NCBI GenBank assembly: GCA_023053575.1
Contig: JAKZAP010000022.1
Location: forward strand, 18,538,489-18,602,488
Length of the DNA stretch: 64,000 nt
Origin: Branchinecta lynchi
Lineage: Eukaryota > Arthropoda > Branchiopoda > Anostraca > Branchinectidae
Direction: 5' to 3'
Within the stretch, counting starts at the first letter, position 1. Every line of letters starts with the position of its first letter. Shown here one piece after another: positions 22,566 through 33,012 of the stretch. A program made the translations under genes and the position numbers. The notes beneath the pieces were generated by a model that did not search any database, had not been told where the DNA came from, and saw only the letters and a program-made list of their open reading frames with translations.

Positions 22566-23990
22566 TTGTTTGACGTTTTTGGAATAAATGGAATAAATAA
22601 TTTGGAATAAATGTTTCAAAGTCAGCTTGGGCTCAAAGAATATTTGTTCTTACAAGGTACAAGGCTGTACAAATGGCACCTAACATTCTGAAATTAAGAG
22701 CATTTTTGTCGACAGGTGTGCCAGGCTGGATCAACCAGAGCGAATGGCATGTGCCTCCAGATCCGTTCCAGTTACGTGAATTTTTTCTCCATGTGATTGT
22801 GAAAACAGGATATGATATCCCCCAAAATGGGCCACAAAGAAAACACAACCAAAAAGGGCAAGGGGACGTTTTCGCATGCATGGCTGTATAGCTGAACATA
22901 TGATGCCATCCATGCGGAAATAAGAAAATGGATCGGGCATTCAACAGCTAAGGAAGATATGTTCCATCCAAACCAAAATGCAGATTCAGCGGGATGGGAG
23001 CATATTATGAGTAGAAGATCCACACAATATCCCTGTTCAGCTCAAGACTGCCCTCGGAGTTGTGATGAACGGGAGGTGTCCGTCGAGCTAGATGACCTGT
23101 TCACCCCTTCATGCAAAAATTACAAAAAGATTGATAGCCTCCATGCGAAAATATCATTGAGCTTGATGGGACCAGATCCAGCCATTCGATGTCCCCCAAC
23201 ATTCGCGTCACTGTGTGAACCCATTCGTATTTTATCTATGCAAGAAAGGTCCCATAACAATAAACACAAATGTAAATATGCTCATATTAAAGCAGTTCGT
23301 CGCAGCAAAATACAAAACTAGCCAGTGCCAGAACCTTGACCCCTACTCTTCCCCAACTGACGAAGCTAATAGTGTTTATTCATAATTTACGTACAACTAA
23401 TTAATCACACAACAGAAACACAAACAAAATAACACAGTAAATAACAATGAGCAAAGGCCAATTGCAAGACATTTGGTCGAGACAGCAGCACGTAATTTCA
23501 CTGCGAGAGGAGTGAGTCTGAACCACAGATGGCTCTATCTGAAACTATTGACTTTGCTGACAATGAGTCCGAACCAGCAAAAGGAAGAAGGAAAAGTTTT
23601 TAAAATTGGAAGCTTTATTTTAAAGATAGTATTTTAGTTGTTTTTTAGTGCCAAAAGGATTGCTGAACAGCTGTTGATTGATATCAAGTTTGTTATTTTT
23701 CCTTTCTGTTTGACTGTTTTAGAAGCAAGAAACAAAGACAAGGTATGGAAAAATTTGAAGAGGTTTTCCAAGTTCAAGTTCAAGTTCAATGGGTTTATTA
23801 ACAATACAAAATAAATCATACATAAACAAAACACTCAGTCCATTTCTGGACGCCGAGAACCACAATCATTACATTTTAAACATAATACGCAGAATGGTCA
23901 CTGCTCCTACTCTCAGACACAACCTTGCCTCTCAAAAAACAAAACAAAAAAACTTACCAATTACCTTCCTGCACCTTGCCCCCGGGGAAG
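22566..23990. other. Open frames without recognised product
   Basis: Overlapping open frames occur on both strands, including 22673-22891 (+), 22633-22944 (-) and 22959-23321 (+). None has a recognised domain. TTTCAAAGTCAGCTTGGGCT at about 22615 also occurs at 3.64 kb and, inverted with changes, at 47.12 kb, so part of this is repeat-derived. Confidence 0.4.
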
Positions 23991-23999
23991 CCACCCCAT

Positions 24000-24550
24000 C
24001 ATAAAATTTTTTTTTTTTTTATTATTATTTATTCTTAAGCATAATTTTTTTATTTTTATTTTATCAGACCTTATTTAATTATTCTTCTGTAATGCTAATA
24101 AATGATTTTCTACTTTTTTTTTAAATGACGCAAGAGAGCTCCTACCTCTCAGCTCATCTGGGATCCGGTTCCATATTTTTGCACATGTTATGTTTGGGGC
24201 AAAATCTGATCGTACAGTCGGGGTGAAGGGTATTTGCAGGTTTGATGATGATCGGGTCCGATTATGCTGGTCCGAGATAGGTCGAAAAAATGTTTTGAAT
24301 GAAGATGGCAGCTCACCAGCTAAAAACTTAAAAACAAAGGTCAAGCATGACAGTTGATGCAGCGACTCCAGTGACAAGTACTCTTCATTTTTTCCAACTA
24401 TTATCAGACATCGTTTGTGAATCGAGCTCAGTTTTCGCAGGTGAGATTTGAAGGTCGATTGCCAGATCATTGCACAATACTGTATATGGGGTTTTTTAAG
24501 AGCGTTGTACAGGAGAACCAGTGTTTTCTGCGGCAAGGTGTTCTTCCTGT
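24000..24550 (-). pseudogene. LINE ORF2 C-terminal fragment (CR1/L2-like)
   Basis: The minus-strand frame 24536-24075 reads LPQKTLVLLYNALKKPHIQY, IHKRCLIIVG, FKFLAGELPSSF, RTRSSSNLQIPFTPTVRSDF and AKIWNRIPDELRG...FKKKVENHL. This block order, from LYNAL.PH..YC to K.WN..P..LR, is the region after the RT of CR1/L2-type LINEs. Poly-A/T and (ATT)n sequence at 24005-24070 is the 3' tail. The 5' end is truncated near 24550. Confidence 0.85.
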
Positions 24551-25277
24551 AAGCATATCTCTACTGCACAACCAGATTGCAGCTTTCCTTTCCCAGTTTA
24601 TTTTGGATGCAAGAGCGGAATGCAACATATTTTCTGCAGTTTTGCTGGATTATGTCTGTTTTGGATATTAAAAGCTACCTGAAGTGGAAGGCGCACCCCT
24701 TCTCCATTTGTATCTGAAGTGGAAATAGCCAATTAGTCATCTTTACTATTAGTCACTCACCAAAGGTCAAACAATCCAGTTGAACACTTGTTTGTGGTTC
24801 TTTTAGTGACAAGCGGACACAACCTAGCTGTCGGAATAGGTTTATGTTGCTGAATTTTGTTCAAGTAGTGGAGAGGGGAGTCTTAGGGGTAGTTCCGGGC
24901 ATCGGCTTTGCAAGGCCTTAAATTGAAATTCAAAGTACACAAGTTTTGTTTCAGCTTACATGTGTATGCTTATTCCCACAGTTGCACTCTTGCAATCGTA
25001 GTAAATGGAAGTTAGTGTCACTTCTTTGCACAGAAGTAAGTTCAAGAGAATTGGGGGGGGGGGGGGCCTCATTTTGCTACTTCCAAAACCACTTACATAC
25101 CTGCATTTCAACCCTTCGTCAAATGGTTCGAATGCATCCAAAGATTCTATATCTCTTGGATCTTTCATCGTCAAATCAACAGATCTCTGCGGTGGCTCAG
25201 CATAACGTTCAAATCTTCATAGTCAAAATTTTGCTCTTCGGTTGTTCAAGAAGTTTATAAATAAATCCGTAGCGCCT
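24551..25277. other. No gene recognised; poly-G tract
   Basis: Contains a poly-G run at about 25052-25066. No exon or repeat family was recognised. Confidence 0.5.
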
Positions 25278-25345
25278 ATGGGCGCATCGTCCCCAACCGT
25301 GGGCGCATCGTCCCCAACCGTGGGCGCATCGTCCCCAACCGGGGG
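25278..25345. repeat. 21-bp tandem repeat, about three copies
   Basis: Three copies of GGGCGCATCGTCCCCAACCG with one more base. The period is 21, so an open frame through it repeats GASSPTV. Confidence 0.9.
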
Positions 25346-25654
25346 CGCTATAATCGTAAAGCATTGGGAAATTTGTACAGCACCTTCTGCGCTCCTTCTA
25401 TACTATTTCGTTCTGGCGTCACTCATGTTCTGCGAAAGAAGGAGATTAAAAAGATGAGATCATGTTATTTTAAATGGGCGAAGCACCTGCTCCACACTTG
25501 TCGAAATTATGTCATAACCATATATTGACGGAGAAATTCAAAATTCAAGATGCAAGTGTGACCCTTTTGGATGTTTCCTCTTCGCTTTCAAAAACCATGG
25601 ACAACAGGGCCCAACCAGCGCACGACATCGTCCACTGCTTCCTGACTGATGATT

Positions 25655-25776
25655 GAAAATTAAGTTTCCTTTTCCACGCGTTTATGTGTTTTGTTTATTT
25701 TCTTTTTTTTCTTCATTTACTCCGCCTTTTGAAAATGGCGGGTCATAAATAAATTACTTACTTACTTACTTACTTA
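25655..25776 (+). mobile_element. LINE 3' tail with (CTTA)n
   Basis: TACTCCGCCTTTTGAAAATG then GCGGGTCATAAATAAA, ending in ACTTACTTACTTACTT. A short open frame before it (25474-25656) ends just upstream and may be the end of the element's protein, but I do not recognise it. Confidence 0.6.
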
Positions 25777-26955
25777 ATTCATCGGTAATTTTATTTAGGT
25801 AGTTGAAATTCTAACAATGCATAAAAGGAATATGTCAGCTACGATACTTAGGTAGCGATATTTGGGCATTCTTGGTATAGATGTAACATTTCAGTACCTT
25901 GCAACTATCTTGCGGAAGTTGTGAATATTCGCTGAAAAATTTGAGAAATTGCATAACAAAAAGCTGAAAAATAAGATGCTGAGCTCCAGTATCGTATATG
26001 TACAACTTTTCATCGATGTCAGACCACAGCCGAGGAACTCAGTCAAGGTTATGCTCTCACCCCATATAACTTTATCAGAAGTATCTCTCTGCAAGTGATC
26101 AGATCAACTCTGTGGCAGTGGTTTGCTCACTACGACTCAGATCACTTCCTATGTACAAAGAGTTCAGAACATTCTTAACATTAGTGGCTAGATGAATTGG
26201 TTTTACGCCAAATTCCTTTCTGCTAATCAGAATCTGTTTGGCCGCCACTTAATCAGTCTTCAGTAAAGGAGAAATTTTCTTTTTACATATAATTTCCGTT
26301 AAATATATTTTAAAATACGCAAACGAAGGAGTTTCGAGTCCCGGTGTCCCCTCACCTCCCTCCCCTTAAGAATAATGAATAGACCTAGTAAGAAGTCGTT
26401 ATTCGAGGCTGGTCCCGTGTTTCGCTTGTGAGATGTTCGTGACTTTTTTCTTGTTTATTGATTGTTATGGTGGATTTTCATAAGAAATAAAAATAACTGA
26501 CGTAAATCAAGTTCCAGTGAATGACATGCATATCCTTGACGGACCTGCAGCAGCCGGCCCCGTGGCCCCTCCCCTGCCCACCCTGTTTTTTCTAACTTAG
26601 TAATCAAATAAAATATAACCACCAATTACAAAAAACACTCTTTCTTTTGCTATTATATTTATCCTTCGTGTTCGTAGCCTATCTAAATCACACTCTAATT
26701 GCTTTAAAATGCAATAGGGGGCGGGGGGGGGGGGGGGGGGAGGTGAGATGGGGGGTGGTAGATAGGTTGTGACGAGGGAATCATTTTTCTTTCTTTTCTT
26801 TATCTTCACTCTCTTTCTTTACCTCTTTTTCCTTTTTTTTGAAAATATATTAGATTAGTTTTTCTGTTATTCTGTATTGAATAATTTTAAGTTAAAAGGT
26901 GATTAGAAGACAGCCACCCACAGGATTTTTGTCTTTATGTGGTTGTTGAGTTTTT
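25777..26955. other. No gene recognised; poly-G run
   Basis: AT-rich, with a poly-G tract at about 26716-26740. No exon or repeat was identified. Confidence 0.5.
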
Positions 26956-26959
26956 ATGG

Positions 26960-28870
26960 CACTTGCCCTTCGGCCAAGTGCCATATAGCGATCGCAATTT
27001 ATGTCCGTCAGTCGGTCTGTCGGTCCGTCGCTCTGTCTGTCCCGGTTTTGCTAGCTCGGGCACTTCCAGATAAGTTAGGATGATGAAACTTGGCAGGTAT
27101 ATCAGGGACCGGACCAGATTAAATTAGAAATGGTCGTTTCCCCGATCCGACCATCTGGGGGGGGGGGGAGTTGAGGGAGCGGGAATCCGGAAGAAATGGG
27201 AAAAGTGAGTTATTTTTAACTTACGAACGGGTGATTGAATCTTAATGAAATTTTATATATAGAAGGACTTTTTGACTCAGACGTCCATTTTAAATCCAGA
27301 CCGGATCCGGTGACGTTGGAGGGGGAAAAGGGAAATCTTGGAAAACGCTTATAGTGGAGAGATCGGGATGAAGCTTGGTGGAAAGAACAAGCACAAGTCT
27401 TAGATACGTGATTGGCATAACCAGACCGGATCCGCTCATTTTGGGGGTGTTGGGGGGGGGGGGGGGGTGAGTTTCCAGTGACCCCGCGAGTTCGGTGGTT
27501 CCTGATGTGCTAGAACGATGAAAATTGGCAGACATGTCAGGGACCCGGACAGATTGACTTGAGAATAGTTGTTTCCCCGATACGACCATATGGGGGGGGG
27601 GGGGGGCTGGAGGGAGGGGAATCCGGAAAAATTAGGTATTTTTAACCTACGAACGGGTGATCGGATCTCAGTGAAACTTGACAGATAGAAGGACCTCGTG
27701 TCTCGGACGCCCCAGTTTAAGCCCGGACCGGATCGGGTGACATTGGGGTGAGTTGGAGGGGGGCGCGGAAATCTTGGGAAACGCTTAGAATGGAGAGATC
27801 GTGATGGAATTTGGTGGGAAGAACAAACACAAGTCTTACATGTGAATGACATAACCGGAACGGATCCGATGATTGTGGGGGGGTGGGGGGAGGGGGGTCC
27901 GAGTTTCTATTGATCCCACGAATTCGGTACTTCCTGATGTGCCATGGCGATGAAACTTGGCAGGCTTGTCAGGTACCCGATGTCGATTTTCCCGATCCGA
28001 CCATCTTGGGAGAGTGTGGGGATGGGGAATCGGGAATCTAGTGGCAAGCTCAGGTATTAAACGGGTTAACGGATTTAAATGAAACTTGGTATTTAGAAGG
28101 CCTCGTGCCTCAGACATCCCAGTTTAAATACGGACCGGATCCGGTGACATTGGTAGGAGTTGGAGGGGGGGGGGGAACGGAAATCTTTGGAAACGCTTAG
28201 AGTGGAGGGATCGGGATGAAACTAGGGGGGAAGAAAAAGCAAAAGTTCTAGATACGTCATTGACATGATAGGACGGGATTTGGTCACTGTGGGGGAGTTG
28301 GGTGGGTGGTCCGCATTTCTAGTAAGCGCGCGATTTCGGTACTTCCTGATGTGCTAGGACGATGAAACTTGGTAGGCGTATCAGGGACGCGACTAGTTTG
28401 AGTTGAGAATAGTCGATTCCTCGATCCGACCATCGTGGGAGGAATGGAGGGATTGAGAATGCGCAATCTAGTGGCAGGGTCAGTTTTTGAACGGGTGATT
28501 GGATTTGAATGAAACTTGGCAAGTGGAAAGAGCTATCGTCTCAGTAGTTCCATGTCAGGTCTTGGGAGGAGTCGAGGAAGCGGGAATCCGGAATTTTGAG
28601 GTATTTATAACTTTCGAACAGGTGATCGGATCTTAACGGAATTTGATATTTGGAAAGACGCCGAGTCTCAGACGACCCAGTTCAAATGCGGATCGGATCC
28701 GGTAACTTTGGCGGGAGCCCGAGGGGGGAACCGGAAATCTTGGGAATCGCTTAGAGTGGAGGGATCGGGATGAAACCTGGTGGGAAGAACAAGCGCACGT
28801 CCTAGATACATCGTTGACATAAACAGACCAGATTTGGACACTGTGGGGGACTTGGGGGGGGGGGGGGGCC
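26960..28870 (+). repeat. Family D higher-order repeat element, copy 2 (about 430-bp units)
   Basis: Begins with the hairpin GCACTTGCCCTTCGGCCAAG then TGCCATATAGCGATCG, followed by a GTCGGTCTGTCGGTCCGTC stretch. About four units of 410-436 bp follow. Each has three cores: GATGAAACTTGGCAGG (27081, 27517, about 27950, 28361), AATGAAACTTG-like, and GGGATGAAACTTGGTGGGAA-like. Poly-G tracts mark unit borders. The 3' terminal hairpin is not present, so the copy ends early. Confidence 0.88.
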
Positions 28871-29084
28871 TTATTCACCCTCATCCCGCATGTTGGGTAC
28901 GTCTAGGGACATAGCCTTGTGGATTCCTTGGGTTGAAACTTGCAATGTTGGCGATGGCTTGGAGGTGATTTCGGAAATTTTCAAATTTGAGGAGGTACGA
29001 GAGTAAAACACGAGTCCCTTGTTTAAAGTGCCATCTATGTATTATTAGTAATTTCCCTGACATGGGGATGTGAACTGGTTAAAC

Positions 29085-29400
29085 GAATTTGCCTTCGGGC
29101 GGGATCACTGTTCCTATGGCTGGCTTCTATACTGCTGTAGTGGTTTGTGAACTCTGTTCACAAGCTCCTCCAGTAGCTCAAATGGTAGAGCGCCTGCATT
29201 GGAAGCAGAGGGTCCTGGGTTCTGTTTGTCTTTCAGTTCACTACTTATAAAATGTTTCCATCGTAAGTGCGTCTTCCCCATTAAAATTTATATATTTGGT
29301 TTTATTTGGTTTTCACCATGAAACCCCGCGTTATGGGTCCTGATATGTCTACGTGGCTCCGACAATGGAATCTAGACTTCTAAATTATATTCGAGAAAAC
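29085..29400 (+). repeat. tRNA-containing 300-bp repeat, copy 1
   Basis: GAATTTGCCTTCGGGCGGGA, then about 80 bp, a tRNA-like core at 29167-29222 (anticodon loop ATTGGAA; T-arm deleted), TTTCAGTTCACTACTTATAA, and a 3' region with GTGGCTCCGAC...ACTTCTAAATTATATTCGA. The last part is shared with the copy at 52.96 kb. Confidence 0.8.
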
Positions 29401-29425
29401 TCTTTCTGGTTTATTGGCCATTAGA

Positions 29426-29614
29426 TGAATTTGCCTTCGGTCGGGATCACGGTTCCTATGGCCGGCTTCTACCATAGGTATTGTAGTGGTTTGCGAACTC
29501 TGTTCACAAGCCCCTCGGTAGCTCAAATGGTAGAACGCCTGCCTTGTAAGCAGAGGGTCTTAGGTTCAAATCCCGGCTGAGGAGCATTTTTGTCTTTCAG
29601 TTCACTACTTATAA
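29426..29614 (+). repeat. tRNA-containing repeat, copy 2
   Basis: Follows copy 1 directly. It keeps GAATTTGCCTTCGG, GGTTTGCGAACTCTGTTCAC, the tRNA-like core and TTTTTGTCTTTCAGTTCAC. It lacks the 3' third of copies 1 and 3. Confidence 0.8.
29512..29584 (+). tRNA. tRNA-Thr(TGT)-like, probable pseudogene
   Basis: Seventy-three bases fold as a cloverleaf: acceptor CCCTCGG with CTGAGGA, D-arm GCTC with GAAC, anticodon loop CTTGTAA (TGT), variable GGGTC, T-loop TTCAAAT between TTAGG and CCCGG. Several stems have a mismatch. It lies inside a dispersed repeat, so it is more likely a retained tRNA-derived module than a functional gene. Confidence 0.45.
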
Positions 29615-29639
29615 GTCACCTTCCTATAAACCTGTTGGA

Positions 29640-30073
29640 CATCATTGCGTGCCGCGTTTGGGCATGATTGGGTAGTGAGTGGGCACAAACTTCCGAAAAT
29701 TGCGAATATTTCAGTTTTGCGAATTTTCGATTGCTGAAAAATTCGCTTTTACATCTTTACTTCTTGGTAAGAGCCTTGGCATTATTGCTTTTGTTATTAG
29801 TCTTTCAGTACAGTGGTATTTCAAAAGTAATAGATACAGGCGAGCAGCTAGGGCGTCCCGACACCTTTCTGATACACCTTTTCTATAGGGGGGGGGGGGG
29901 GGGGTACGGCTTCAGAATTTTACCCGAATTCTTAGAAGTTTTACCGAAATGTTCTAGGTTTTACCGGAAATGTCTCCGTAATGACCATCTCTGCAGAAAC
30001 TCTAGAATAGCCCTATTGTTGTGTTCTGGCTTCTATTAGGTGTTACAAACAACACAAAAATAGGCTCGGTCAA
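29640..30073. other. No gene recognised; poly-G run
   Basis: Contains a poly-G tract at about 29887-29905 and an open frame (29668-30039) without known motifs. Confidence 0.5.
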
Positions 30074-30510
30074 GTTTTACTGAAAATTCAGCTTCTTTTC
30101 ATTCTGATATTTGAATACTATATTTTGACACATCTGAGAGATTTTGTATTTTTCTTAATAACGTTCAGAGCGTGCGCTGCTTGCATGACAAACAAAATTC
30201 ATCCAGACGCGGAGATTTTGAATTTAAACAAAAGCCTGCGTTTCCAGTAGGAAAATGATCTTAGGATTTGTTTTGCAATGAATCTGATATACTTATTTTA
30301 TTCTTCGGCAATCGCTTACATTTCTAGTTGGTAAATATTTCAAGCGTGGAGGGACAAGCACATAGAGGTTTGACAAATCCGAAAGAATAAGTTCCTTCTA
30401 TGAAATCGATTTGGCTGTCCCTGGATAAAGGAGAAACGAAGGAACGCATGTTTATCGGGTTTTCAGGAATATTTGAGTGAGTAAGTGATCACACCTGTTC
30501 GGTTAAACTT
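30074..30510 (+). mobile_element. Relative of the TTAA-flanked element (61.76 kb)
   Basis: Shares AGTTTTACTGAAAA, ATTTTGACACATCTGAGAG-like, GCATGACAAA and AAAAGCCTGCGTTTC with 61.76-61.97 kb and ends near GTTCGGTTAAAC. It does not show a THAP reading frame. Confidence 0.55.
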
Positions 30511-30589
30511 TGAGATTGTCAGTTAAAACTAAAAAGTCTTTGACCTTCAACCCACCCTACACATTTACTCGTCGCGGTTTTGGCGTTTT

Positions 30590-30878
30590 TCATTTGTTCA
30601 CAACACATCCAATATCACATTCGTCAATTAGATCGGTTTCACATGCGATTAGTAACAGACGCTGGTCAGTCAATGTTGAACGCAAAGTGGCCTTAAGTAA
30701 CACTAAGCTTAATAAAAAGTCTTTCACCTTTTTCTAAGGTAACAGGGATTGTTTCGGCGAGCTTGAACGCTTTCGATACTAGTGGTAAGACATCTTTCAG
30801 TTCACGAAAAGCTTCGAATATTTTCTTTTTGTTTCTTTCAAGGCTTTCCGATTTCGACCGACCGACTTTTGAGATCAT
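30590..30878 (-). pseudogene. hAT transposase C-terminal fragment, second copy
   Basis: The minus frame reads AFRELKDVLPLVSKAFKLAE then TIPVTLEKGERLF, with GERLF in the place of CERxF. A frame change near 30700 leads to LKATLRSTLTDQRLLLIA...DLIDE and a stop at 30592-30590. The order and spacing match the hAT dimerisation region. It is related to the fragment at 63-426 (shared KAL/IPVT, LRST...DxRL). Confidence 0.7.
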
Positions 30879-31139
30879 GTCGGAACAAGGGTAACTCGTC
30901 TTTGAACTCTTCTCGGCTTTTCACCAGAAAGGAGTGAAGGAAGCTGTCGAAACTGGAGTAGACGGCACCGTGATATTATTCCTGGAACACTATTTGTAGT
31001 TGGAAATGATGGATTGAAAGCTACAGAAACTCAGGAGATTACCGGAATCCCACGATGAATGTTCCGGTGCGCAATGTTGTCGGTCTGCAAGATCACTCTG
31101 ATGAGTTTGCCGGGGTCATCCTGGTGAACTGTGAATATA

Positions 31140-31500
31140 TACTTATCCGGTAAGGAGCAAAATTCCGGTAGATTCCCTGATCCAGCTTCTAGTAAATTTC
31201 CCGAGTTCCGATAGATTCCTTGAGAAAGTCTTTGGTAGATTCCCTGAGCAAAATTCCGGTAGATTCTCTGAGCAAAACTCCGGTAGATTTCCTGAGCAAA
31301 AATCTTGGTAGATTCCAAAATTCTAGTAGGTTCCAAGGGGCGCAGTCCGGTACATCCCCTAATCCGTCCTCCAGTAAATTCCCTGAAACAACTTCCGGTA
31401 GATTCCTTGAGCAAGATTTCGTTGGATGCCATGAGCAAAATTCGGGTAGATTCCCTGATCAAAATTCCGGTAGATTCCAAAATTCTAATAGATTCCATGG
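31140..31500. repeat. 24-bp minisatellite
   Basis: Many degenerate copies of TTCCGGTAGATTCCCTGAGC followed by AAAA. The period is 24, so both strands have long open frames (31031-31498 minus, 31220-31570 plus) that encode 8-residue repeats (IPVDSLSK on plus). These frames are explained by the repeat. Confidence 0.85.
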
Positions 31501-31514
31501 GACTAAGTTGTTTT

Positions 31515-31710
31515 TACGGCTCCGGCGATCCTTGCCCGGTCGACGATTCAATCAAACTTCGAACTTGTAAGCTCGCGAAGTTCCACGGTCGAACGGACAA
31601 CGACATACAAAGAAACTTTCACCGACGACCAAAAACGGTATTTAAATCGAGACCGTTGAAGTTGAAGGTAACTTCAAACTTCGATCGAAAACGCATCTTA
31701 TGTTGTTTTG
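31515..31710 (+). repeat. Family J repeat, uninterrupted copy
   Basis: Contains CGGCTCCGGCGATCC, AACTTCGAACTTGTAAGCTC, GACCAAAAACGGTATTTAAA and GGTAACTTCAAACTTCGA. The same blocks occur at 46.0-46.55 kb, where they are split by a 350-bp insertion. Confidence 0.75.
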
Positions 31711-31911
31711 GTGTAGGCTAAGTGATATGTGGTAGCCTCTATGACAAGAAGGCAAATATTCAAGTTTAATTTTTATTTTTAACCGATAAGGGCCTAGATA
31801 CGACGATCTAGTTGGACATGATTTGTACTTTAACAATCTGGTTAGGCGATTTTCGTATTGTGAATTATCCCGTCGGATTTGTGGTAGGCTAACTCCATGT
31901 GCTTAAACCTC

Positions 31912-32268
31912 TATCCTTAAAGGACCTGTCTTACCTGTAATACTAATGCAATCTACTTCCATAACCACTCCTTATATTTCTAAACCCGGAGACCCCAATT
32001 TCGTACGGTACATTATAATTCCTCTAACAAAAGAACGCTGATTTTCTCACATGCTGTGTTCTGCTACCTTCGATGTGTGTCACGTCTATCGACGGTTGTC
32101 TGCGAGAAGATTTTCCGTGAGAAAAACTGGTTATTTAAATTGTTTCCCGGTTTTCGCTACAAGTTAACGGGTCTCGGGAAAGGTTCAAGCCAGCTGAAAC
32201 CGTGAGTTATTGTTTGAAAGCGCAGCCTATTTTTAAAGTATTCAAATATTTAAAAATACTATAAGTTG
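31912..32268 (-). mobile_element. 350-bp mobile element, inverted copy
   Basis: The reverse complement matches 46160-46512, including ACCGTGAGTTATTGTTTG, AACGGGTCTCGGGAAAGGTT and CGGAGACCCCAATTTCGTAC. It is a separate insertion of the element nested in family J at 46 kb. Confidence 0.75.
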
Positions 32269-32312
32269 AAGATTATTTTTAAGTATTTAGCAACAACAAC
32301 GGCAAACAATAC

Positions 32313-32410
32313 CCAATAAATTCAATTCAGTTCAATTCAATTTATTTACAACCCATCTCAACGAATGGAGGGCGAAGCGCCCTAAAGATGGAGTAACAAA
32401 CAAAAATAAA
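32313..32410 (-). mobile_element. LINE 3' tail with (TTGAA)n
   Basis: On the minus strand TACTCCATCTTTAGGGCGCT leads to GATGGGTTGTAAATAAATTG and a TTGAATTGAACTGAATTG tail. It has the layout of the other tails in the window, with its own hairpin. Confidence 0.6.
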
Positions 32411-32856
32411 TAGAAAAAAGAAACACTAACAATAAATACAAAAAATACCAACAAAGACGATTAAATAAATAGCGCTGACCATGGGTGAGACAACATTAAC
32501 GCTGAAGAACGAAAATGCTGAAGCCGTTTATCAGTAACAGAAGTTGGAGAGATTAGGCATATATTGTATGATACATGTAATATATATATTGTAATAAGAA
32601 TACCAAAAATGGCATTGTCAATTTGATATTTGCAGCATTTAATATCGACTGATATCTACAACGTCTGATATTTGATTCTTTAAAAATCACGTTTGTTCTC
32701 TTTTTTAAATACAAAATAGAAAACCCTTCAAGACATTCAGAATAATTTGGTGGATTTGGAAAAAACATACAGGAATAAGCCGGCTTTTCAGTTAAACTTT
32801 AATAGCGTAAATAATATTTTTAAAGACCCCTTAGCCATAACCACTGCCCTTTTCAG

Positions 32857-33012
32857 GTATGTGATCTGCAGTTCCAGACTATACAAGATGGAAATGAAAC
32901 AGTTGACATACAAGACAAAATCTTGCATCATACAGTTGACCACCAAACACTAGCAGAATATTCTCCTGGAAATGAGTATATACGTGTTTTCTTGAAGTCT
33001 CTGCTGCAACAG
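32857..33012 (+). CDS. EEF2KMT: EEF2KMT-like exon 2
   Basis: Acceptor CCCTTTTCAG|GTATG, donor CAACAG|GTGCGT; 156 nt, phase 0 at both ends. It encodes VCDLQFQTIQDGNETVDIQD and then the helical ILHHTVDH...FLKSLLQQ. A decayed copy of its 3' half and splice donor lies at 33775-33876. Confidence 0.75.

Noticed and set aside
29167..29222. Functional tRNA gene (copy 1, anticodon loop ATTGGAA)
   Set aside because: The T-arm and 3' acceptor strand are deleted, so it cannot fold as a tRNA.
31031..31570. Long open frames on both strands (155 and 116 aa)
   Set aside because: They are produced by a 24-bp minisatellite whose period is a multiple of three; the encoded peptides are simple 8-residue repeats.
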